This document shows, one piece after another, positions 23,886 to 34,400 of a stretch of 64,000 nt of DNA. Position numbers and translations under genes: made by a program. The notes beneath the pieces are model-generated. The model ran no database searches. It worked only from the letters and a program-made list of their open reading frames with translations, and had not been told where the DNA came from. Each line of letters opens with the position of its first letter. Within the stretch, counting starts at the first letter, position 1. Source of the DNA: Bactericera cockerelli. Taxonomy: Eukaryota > Arthropoda > Insecta > Hemiptera > Triozidae. The stretch is from positions 18,171,374 through 18,235,373 of the forward strand of contig CM044961.1 in the NCBI GenBank assembly GCA_024516035.1, in the 5' to 3' direction.

Positions 23886-26800
23886 GTAAGTAAACTACTT
23901 GTTGATTTCTACTTCATGAGCCAGGACACTTGTTATCAGGGGAAGAAATCTAAAAAGTTAAGAGAAATGTGGACAGACTTAATTGTTTATATAATTTTTT
24001 TGTCTATCATAGACCATGGTCTACCAATGAGTCACAAATGATTCCATGAACTTAGTACAACCACAGGTCACATTGTAAAAACTAGAAACAGACCTCCACA
24101 TGAGATTTAGTGGTCTCGAAATTCTTCAGCATATCAATAATTAGAGTATTGCTTTTGTGTGTATTCCACTAAACTTGGTGTTACAAATTTATTGATAAAG
24201 TTTAACCACATTTTGAATATGAAGCTAACACCATGAGAGATAATGTATAGCACTTAAATACAACATATGTCTCATTAAAGTTCAACCATCAGTGGATGTA
24301 TTATTATAACAAAAGAAACTTTTACAACAACAGCAAATAAAAGAAGTAGAGATGAAAAGCAAAAAATACAAACACAATACTTCCGATTTCTAATATTAGA
24401 AATTTCTAATAAGTAATACAATAGATCTTACTCAGAATGAAACAAAATAATCCCTACAAACCATAATAATAAATTTTCATTTCCCTTTTGTACCTATATT
24501 GTGTTATGTTTTTACATACCTAAATACCTATTATGTTTTTTATGAGCTGTTTAACATATGATTTGCTTCAGTCGGTAATCTTCTTCTCTGTACTGGAAAG
24601 TTTCATTTCCCTCTGCAGCTGGCATCCCTGTATCCCTGTTAGAATATTAAAAAATCCTTTCTCATTGCACTCTTTATAACATAAAAACCCCTTAAAAGTA
24701 CAACAGATATATTGTACTTCAAGGGGATTTTAAATGAAAAATACATATCATTTACCCACCAAAAATTTACCGGTAGAGGGTAACAATTATGAACAGGTGA
24801 TTGATTTTTTTCCCCATGGTTAACATCACACTTGTTATATTTAGAAAAAGAAAAGTATTTCTTATTATAGGTACCTTAGAGGCATTAAAAGAAACTACAT
24901 TTTAGCTTTATAGAATGTACCAATACAGAGAGGAGTGAGTGACTGTTGCTTTCACAAGTATCAGATTTAGGGCTGAAGGAGTTTCATTTGAATACCAACC
25001 TCAGTAGCTTGATTAATAAGGTGGTTGACTCATAAACTAGAAGTCAGTAATTTGATTTTGAGAGTTTGGCTAAAACTTAGTGAGGCCAGTTTGAGAGATA
25101 AACACAAATATGATAGTGTAAATGAATGAAAATATTGTTGTATAAGAAGGTTTATGTCATCATCCTAACAAGTCCTGATGAGTAATGGTCATGACTCATT
25201 GAAGTACAACTTGAGGTCAAAATACATGTTCTCTTACTTGTACCTTTAAATCAATGTTTTTAGAGGTTATTAAACACTTCAAAGTCATGATCTTCCTTGT
25301 ATATATTCCTTTTATATATTCTTTTTAATTATTTTCAGACTGGACTGATATACATTTTCAACCTAGTGATAGGCACAGGAGCACTCACACTACCCCATGC
25401 AATACAAGAGACAGGATGGATACTGGGAACAGTTATACTCACTCTCATTTGTTTATTCAGGTAGGTATCTATACTACCACATTAAATAAGTCCAAGCTCA
25501 ATATAACAGCATTGCTAGTGCCAAAATGTTTAGTCTCTTGCCAGACATTTCCCTTGCCCACAGAACTAGTTGGTTAGTGAGACAAACCATCTTGCAGATA
25601 TAAAGCCTATAAAAGTATTTAATACAGTATCTTAAATATACCAGTTTTTGATGTGTCACTTGAGTTGAGCAACATCCAGAAAGGTAAGGACTTGGATAGG
25701 TGATTAATTCAATTTAAATTATCATGATGTTGGCTAGTCCTGTCACCACTCAAGTTGGGTAAGTATAATTTGTGTAGTTGGTTTGTGAGTTTTTAGATAT
25801 GACCATGCAATTGAAAACAACTTTTAACCCAAAGATAAGTCTTAATTTTCAAGTAACTTCCAACTACCTTAGTCAGTTAGAGGTCTATTATTTCTATTTA
25901 TAGTCAAGCAGCCAGATGACATGCTAATGGACCCACTAAAAAAAATATTTGTACTTCTTGATTTTCAGTTTTATCACTGTCACATTTGTGTTCGAGTCAA
26001 TGGCCACCACAAATGCTATTCGCCAGTGGCGTAAAATAGGAGAGCTCAGACGAATCAGCTCCTATTTGAGGCAGAGTATCAATAGTTCTGTGGACCGTCT
26101 CACAGACACTTCTGTGAGTACAAGTGTGGATGAGCTCACTAACACTGAGAATGTCCCTCTCAATGGAACAGCAGAAATCAGAAGAAGTGCAGGTAAGCCT
26201 TAATTTTACAATTTCTTCATGTTGATTTTTACATTTTAAAAATCGCTACCATCGTTCACGATGACGCCACCCTATGCTGATGATTTATTATATCATTGTA
26301 TGTAAAAGGGAACATTCTTAAAGACTTGACTACTTTACAATAAAAACATACACATTACAAACAAGTACCTTCAATATTTAGTGTACAAATACCTGAATAT
26401 AAGAGAAGACTGTTCGTCTGAAACTCGATATAAAGAAGCTGGATTTAGTAAAAACTTGACATAAGTGTAGGTAAGCCTTAATTTTACAATTTCTTCATGT
26501 TGATTTTTATATTTTATGTTTTTTCATGTAAATCTCCTCATTATTATTATTATTTATTATAGTCTGGCTGGGGGACTATAAACAGGGAGTAGGCCAGCAT
26601 TGGCTTGTTTCTGGAGGCCCTTGTCGATTATTAGCCTCCTTGTAAAGACAGTGGTAGAAGTGCTGAGTCATTCCTCCACTGTCTGGCTACCATCGTTCAC
26701 GATGACGCCACCCTATGCTGATGATTTATTATATCATTGTATGTAAAAGGGAACATTCTTAAAGACTTGACTACTTTACAATAAAAACATACACATTACA

Positions 26801-29800
26801 AACAAGTACCTTCAATATTTAGTGTACAAATACCTGAATATAAGAGAAAACTGTTCGTCTGAAACTCGATATAAAGAAGCTGGATTTAGTAAAAATTTGA
26901 CATAAGAGAAGAAAATCTTGGTCCCTTGGATTCTCTTATATCCAAGTTGGGCTGTATTGTACAAATGTTTTCCCTTGCTAGGAACCAAAAAAATGGTGGT
27001 GTTGAGTGGGTGTTATAACATCTTCATAACTTAATAAGTACTGTAATAATATTATTATACTTAAGAAGTACTGTAATAATATTATTATTACTTTAAGAAG
27101 TACTGAGAGCTGAAAGTATACATATTTTCTCTGTTTTTTGTTTTTCTTTACAGAGCTGTTTCCTAATTTCCCCACTGAACCAAAAGTGTTGTACACACTG
27201 GAAACTAAAGTGGAGATGGTGAGTATTTTTATTTACATATCTACTGGAGACGAAATTGTAATATCCATACAAGAAGTTTTGAATTTACTCATCAATAAAA
27301 TTGTTTTATTGTATTTTGTCCTGGCATTTCTTTGTGCATTTTGTGTAGTTTTTGTAACAAGATTCTGGCGGTCATTGTTTGGAATAAAAATATAAATATA
27401 TTCCAACACAAAAAGCTTCCTCTATAGTCTTATTCAAAATTAAAACTATCAATTCATTTTTTCAGGCTGAAATGTCAAGCATGTATTTCTCCAAAGTGGG
27501 TCGCAGCTTATTCTTCCTCGTGTTAGTGGTGTATCTGTTTGGAGACCTGTCCATATATTGTGCCACGGTGGCCAAATGCTTAGTTAATATTGTCTGGTGA
27601 GTAAATACTCCGTTCTCCGTGGTAAACTTCATGCCTCTTAATCCTTAGGTTGCGGGATCGATTTCCAGCTGGAAAAATAATGTCTCTCAGAAACAGAAAT
27701 AGTCCTAGGCAAAAATGAAACCTATAGTCAGGTTACATTGTAGCACTGTACCTATCAATGTGCCATTTACCCAGGTTTATATAGAGGAATTGTTTTTTTT
27801 TTTTAAGCAAAAAAAGTTCTTTCGTAAGTTACTCACTTGCCATGTGGAAGGTTCCTTGTTCGAATCCCAGAGCTGACAAAAAATAGTATTGAAAATTTGG
27901 TTACAGTTGTTTGTAAGGGATACCTTCTGGTGCGTTTGAGTTAACCAAGCACCTAACAGGGAAGTATTGAGTCACTTCTCGCCGATCAGAGGGGAAGCTT
28001 ACTACGGGATGAGCATGCTTTAACACAGACCACAATGCTACGAAATGAAAAAGGTTATTAAGCACTCATATTTTTTTTAATCATCTGTCAGAAGCTGTGT
28101 GTAAGTGATTAAAATGTATGATCTTACATGCTTTTAACCATGTCAATTTTTTGACTTATCTAGTGATCCTGTACCGGCAAACTTGACCAACAATGAAACT
28201 CTGCAGTGCTTACACAACTATCCCATATCCCGGGGAAGCAGCTACTACATATTTGTGACTCTGTTCACTATTCTCCTCGGCCCGTTCGTGTTCTTCAACG
28301 TCCACAAGACCAAGTACCTTCAGTTCCTGACCTCGGTCATGCGGTGTGCTGGTAAGTTTATCAATTTTTTATTTTATTTATTTACACTTTATTAATAGGA
28401 CATATTATATAAAAGACAAATAATTACAATTAAAACACAATATAATAGAAGAAAAAAATAAAGAAAAAATAAATAAATTTATACATAAATATATATCAAT
28501 AAAGATACCCAGCTGGGAATCGAACCCAGGTCACCGTGCTACACTTCTCGGCCACGGTGACGATTTGATTTATCAATGTTTCTCTTTATAACAAAATATT
28601 GGAGTGATTTGTTTACAAAGTCTGGGTCATCTTGGTTATAAAAAATGAAATGCATGGAACTATGTTTTCCGTAACCTTACACTCTGCCGGCTGTCTCTTT
28701 CTTTGTATAGCGTTCTTCACTCCTCGGCCGAGGTGTTTGATAAAGTATTTTTTCACATGTAGAATTTTCAATTTTGGACAACATCAGATTTAAAAAAATA
28801 AGAGATTAATACAGGACTACAGTGTAGGTAGATAATTAAAACTGAAGAAAAAACCTACAGTCGAACTTGGTTATGTGGAATAGTCAGGGACTGACCCTTT
28901 TATTCCACTTGGCCAGCATCAAAAAACAAATCAATTGACACAAACAAGTTAGTGTCAATTGTGTCCCATTCATTGCTGTTACCCGGTTAAAGAGATTTTC
29001 TCGCGATTTACCATCATCCACCTCTTTCCAACACCCGTGATGTCCATTTCAATCTCGTTCCAGCTACAGAGAACAGGATAAACCTTGGAAGTTTTCAATT
29101 TCTCATCAACAGATACCAAAATTCCACTCAATGATGAATTTGGTCTTCCAGGGGTTGAAACCAACACTTTATTTACACATATCGAGGAGTTCCACATAAA
29201 ATATCCAGTCCCACAAATCCAGTTTGATTGTTATTCGAAACAATGATATATGTTTGTTCCGAAAAATGGCGTTTCATTTCGGAAATCACCTTCAACTCAG
29301 ATTAAATGTTACAATTAATTAAATTATATTGATTTGTTTTGAAGATGTACAATTGTACATGGCACTGAGGTATACTATACCACAAAAACAAAACACTGTC
29401 TTTTAAATGTGTTTAGGCTTTGGTAAATGTACGGAATGTTATAATAATAATAAAATACCGACGGTGCACCGTTGTTCATTTATTTATTTAAGATTAATCT
29501 ATTACATTAATAGCTATTATACATGAATGTACGATTAGCGCGCGATAGCTCAGTGTAAGCACTCGTTTGCCATCGAGGTCCGGTTCCGATTCCCGTGCCG
29601 ACAAAAATTTGTTATTCTTAATTAGGTTACAATTGTTTGTAACCTTCCGGTGCACTCGTGTTGACCCGCACCTATGGAAGTATTGTCTCACTTTCGCCAT
29701 CAGAGGGGAGGCTTACTACGGATGGCAGGTTACAACACAGACCACAAGCGTCTACAGTAGTCTGTTTTCATGGCTACGAATAAAACGGCTTGTGAAACAC

Positions 29801-31419
29801 TCATCTTTTTTTTTTAAATGTATTATTATGTTTGTGTAAAAGATAGAAAGAAAAGAAAAAAAAAAGATATAAGTAATTATTTAATCTGTAGCCCGGGTTT
29901 GGACCGATTGGTCACATGCCTCCTTATAAGGAGAGGCCTCAGATACCAATCTGATTTTGTACAACTTTATTGTGTTTTATGTATTTATGTTAAAATGTGT
30001 AAATTTAATCGTACAAATAAAGGCTATTTACATTACATTACATTATCAGGGTGTCTACTGGTCAGGGAAAACCTGGAAAACCTGGAATTGTCAGGGAATT
30101 TTTTGATACCAAAAAAGTCAGGGAAAAGTCAGGGAATTTGTGAAAAAACACCATAAGTCAGGGAATTTTGTGAAAAAACACCAAAAGTCAGGGAATTTTT
30201 TTCAAGATCCAATTTTGTCATGAAAATGATTAATAAAAAAAAATTCGCCTGCGGCGCCACTGTAATCCAGGCAGTGTGATAATGCTTCTTTGGAAAAAAA
30301 AAAAAAAAAAAAAAAAAAAAAACACACAACACTCTTAACCACTTTTTGATAATATTAACAAAATTTTAGCAGGTTTTTTTTCAGGGTTTTCCCTTTCTAA
30401 ATAAGAATCTACTTTTTAATTTCCTTATCCTATTGTGAGGAAAATATTTCATGTATTTTTATACCTGAATACTATAGTAAATATGGCTTAAATAAAGGCT
30501 TATCTTCGAATTAACGGAATTATTGTCTTTTTTTTTATTTAACCTAAGCAAACAAAACCCGACTTAGGACAATGTATTAATATGAGTAATAAAACTCCAA
30601 TCACATATTATTTTTCCAGCGTAGGGATGTGGCAACCCCATCACCCAGCACATTGCACAAAGTATTGCAGTCAGCCAATAACATACCCCCCTCCCTATTA
30701 ACAAAAATCCTTTTCCTTCTAATTTGCAAAATAATTAAGTCTACAATGAACTATCTATATCTATAAAAGAAAGCTGTCTGTATGTGTGTATGTATGTGTG
30801 TATGTATGTATGTATGTTCTTTATACAAATCCACACCGTTTGACCGAGAAACCTGAAATTTTCCACATAGGTCCGCTTGGATCAGGAAATTCTTCTAGGC
30901 TAGATTATATCTCCCTGAGGTTAAGCTACAATGAGTAAGGATAAAAATGGATGGGTGACGCAAAAAAAATGCACGTTTTTTGACATAAATGACATTTTTT
31001 CTCGAAATTTGTCGCGACGACCTATCAACTCAAAGCGAGAAAGTTTTAGGCAAGGGTTTGAGCTTTCAATTGACATATCGATCGCGAATTTCTGATGAGC
31101 CGTTCTTGAGCTACGCCGGGTAAGGTAAAAAAATGGATGGGTAACATGTAAAATATTCACGTTTTTTGACCTAAATGACATTTTTTCTCGAAATTTGAAG
31201 TGACGACCTATCAACTCAGAGCAAGAAAGTTTTAGGCAAGGGTTTAGGCTTTCATTTGACATATTGATCGCGAAATTCTGATGAGCCATTCTTGAGCTAC
31301 GCCGGGGAAGGCCAGAAAATAGATGGGCGACAAAAAATATTCAGGTTTTTTTTCAAACCTAAATGACATTTTTGTGTGTGTGTGTGTGTGGTGTGTGTGT
31401 GTGGTGTGTGTGTGGTGTG

Positions 31420-31450
<31 letters not shown>

Positions 31451-34400
31451 TGTATGGTGTGTGTGTGTGGTGTGTGTGTGGTGTGTGTGTGTGGTGTGTG
31501 TGTGGTGTGTGTGTGTGGTGTGTGTGTGTGGTGTGTGTGTGGTGTGGTTGTGTGTGTGTGTGGTGGTGTGGGGTGTGTGCGTGTGTGGTGGGTGTGTGTG
31601 GGGTGTGTAAATGTGTGTGTGTGGGTGGGTGTGTGTGTGCGTTGTGTGTGTCTGATGGGCTGGCGAAGCGGCGGGTGTAACCCGCTAGTATCAAATAAAA
31701 ATACTGAACTATTCAAGACGCGTAACTACCTATATCCAATTGAACAAATTCATAATTATAATTGTGGAGGAGCGGTCACCCGTCCAAGTACCGTCTATGT
31801 GCGATGTCGGTAGCTTACCTCAGTTAAAGTGCTTTCCTTATCCTATAATGAGGAAAGTATTGTATTCGGCGAAATTTCAAAAAATATGAGAATATAATTT
31901 GTGTATTTCTTTTTTTAACATTCCTAACACATTCTTGGTAAGAGCTACCGTTAGCGAACTTTTATAAAATTTACGAGAAAAGAATTGGTGATTTCGTAGA
32001 ACCTACCAAAAACTCATTTAATATATTTAGAAAAAATGTTTGGTTGGGTGGCGGTGGGCTTGCAAAAAAATAATAATAGAAGTCTGATTGAGGTCTTATA
32101 TAATAAACATATAATGTCTCCTTAAAAAAAGTAGACTGGAAAAACTGGAAAAATGGTCTGGAAAACCTGGAAAAGTCAGGGAATTTTACTTTGACCATTT
32201 AGTAGACACCCTGATTATGCAACACTTCTCCTCCGTTTTCCCAGCCTTCTTCATAATGATCGTGCTGGCGACGATGCGTCTGTTCCGCTCGGATCTCTGA
32301 ACATTATACATTCATGTACGATTAATGCATTATGCAACACTTTTCCTCCGTTTTCCCAGCCTTCTTCATAATGATCGTGCTGGCGACGCTGCGTCTGTTC
32401 CGCTCTGATCTCCCGCACGGCGCCCCCTCCCCGGTGCTGTGGGGGGGACTCACCACTCTGTTCGGGTGCGGGGTCTACTCCTTCATGTGCCACCACTCGC
32501 TGCCCTCCGTGGTCACCCCCATGAGGAACAAGTCTCAGCTGATGCAGCTCACGGGCTTCGATCTCATGGTACCGAATAATAATTGTTCTCTTAATTTTTT
32601 AACCCTGTAAAGCCCGTTGTTACATATATGCAGGGTGGACACAAAGTCTCACCCCACTCGGCGAGGCGGCCAGTAACTAACACTATCAGATAAGGTTGAG
32701 TTTGTTTGAAAGGTGTAGTTGAGAGGATTTCTCATGAAAAAAAAATCATTTTTTTTTTTTTTTTTTTTTTTTTTACACTTTATTAGGTAATAGGACATAT
32801 ACAATACAAATAATTACAAATGAAAATACAATATACAATATAACAGAAGAAAAAAATAAAGAAAAAATAAATAAATATATACATAATATATGTCCTAACT
32901 AAAGGGCGGGGTTATTGCCTTAGGCAATCTCTTCCACCCAACCCTTATCTCTCTACCAATTCTTTTCTAGAGATACAGCATAGAACACAGTCATACTGCG
33001 AGTGGGGTCAGACTTTGTGATCACCCTGTATATATATAACAAGATATTTCAAAGATTCATGCTCGCTTTCATTTTGTTTTTTTCTTCGTTTAAAACCTAC
33101 CCTAACCTATCATCGCACATGTTCTCAGCTGTTTACAAAAGCAAACATTGTATGGTTCTACTTGTGGTTTCATAGAAGTTTCATCACTTTAGAGAAAAGC
33201 GTTTCGAGGGAACTGCATGCCTACTGAGAGGGTAAACTTCTTTTCAGTTATTTTCAGTTTTTTTTTTATATAGGAGATCAAATAAAGTAATTTTTATTTG
33301 TGTAGTAAAGCTTCCATCTATTGTATCATACAATTTGTATGTACATTCTACATTTCTACTTAGAAAGGTCCAAAATTTCAATTACACATATGTACATGGT
33401 ATTAGAGATTTTTTTACATTTTTGAACTAAATAACCAATATTTAGAAGAAAAAATTTTCTTGTCTTTTTCACTTCTTGGGCATTACAGGCTTCTAATAAT
33501 TAGTACAAACCAGCTGTCGTCCACCAATTCTCGTATCACTTATCAATCACTCAATGTTGTATGAAGTTATGTGGGTAGCAGACCTCCCTCATTCTGAACT
33601 CTACAAATCCAAACTTCCCCTTTCAATCCTTCTACAAACCATCTAACTACTCGTCAAATACACAATACGAGTTCGTTGTTGCCTAAGAAATCTAACTTGG
33701 GAGAGGGTGCTTTCGTAAGATCGAGTTGTATTTCCTGCGATCGATCAGAAGTGCCCTCTCTAACTATTTAAGAACATCAGTCAGTCGTCTGCTAACATGG
33801 TTAGAAATGAGAATGACTAGATTCACCCTGACTCATTCAGGAGGCTTTATAATTTGAAAGGCAGATTTTACTAAATAGTTCCTTAATGACTGGTTAATAT
33901 CTGTTTATGAGTCCCCTTGCTCAAACTGATGATCACAGTACGACATGTTATAAGTGCCGAGAGAACACGTGCTGGATACTACATTTTTATATTGTAGCCA
34001 ACATGTGACTCTATTCTCTTTATGGATAATTTTAAGTTATTTTGTACAAAGATAGCCTCATATTAATCGTTTTACATGATGCATTACATTATATGTTTTT
34101 TAATTTAATTGTCAATGGCTACATACTACTTACAATAAAAAGACCAGTTATCAACATTGTTACGTTCCTGTTATAAATAGTTCGTTCGTCGCCACAGCGT
34201 TAGTCTACTCCTGCTGTTCTAAGTCTGCCTCCCTATCATGAGGATGTCTACTTCCTTTGTGACAGCAAGATCCCAGCACAGACTGAAACGTAGATTTCTC
34301 TATATCCTCTCACTCTGAATAGCTTCCCACAGCAGACTCTGAGAACAACATCCTTAGTAAGTCTACCTCCAGAAAACTGCATCTGAAACTCCCTTTACAT

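Larger units (their letters stand above)
30047..32213. mobile_element. DNA transposon with CAGGGTGTCTACT ends, holding a nested element
   Basis: The left end is cagggtgtctactggtcagg and the right end is the inverted agtagacaccctg, giving a 13-bp terminal inverted repeat over about 2.17 kb. Subterminal sequence is rich in tcagggaa and cctggaaaacctgg motifs on both sides. The flanks share attat, a possible 5-bp target duplication. No transposase frame remains. The interior is interrupted by a run of 27 A/T bases near 30296 and by a Helentron-like insertion. It is non-autonomous; superfamily uncertain (the CAGGG end suits hAT, but a clear 8-bp duplication is absent). Confidence 0.6.

Noticed and set aside
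31297..31813. Cys/Val-rich and Thr/His-rich frames over the GT repeat
   Set aside because: Microsatellite translation; the frame is open only because (GT)n has no stops.
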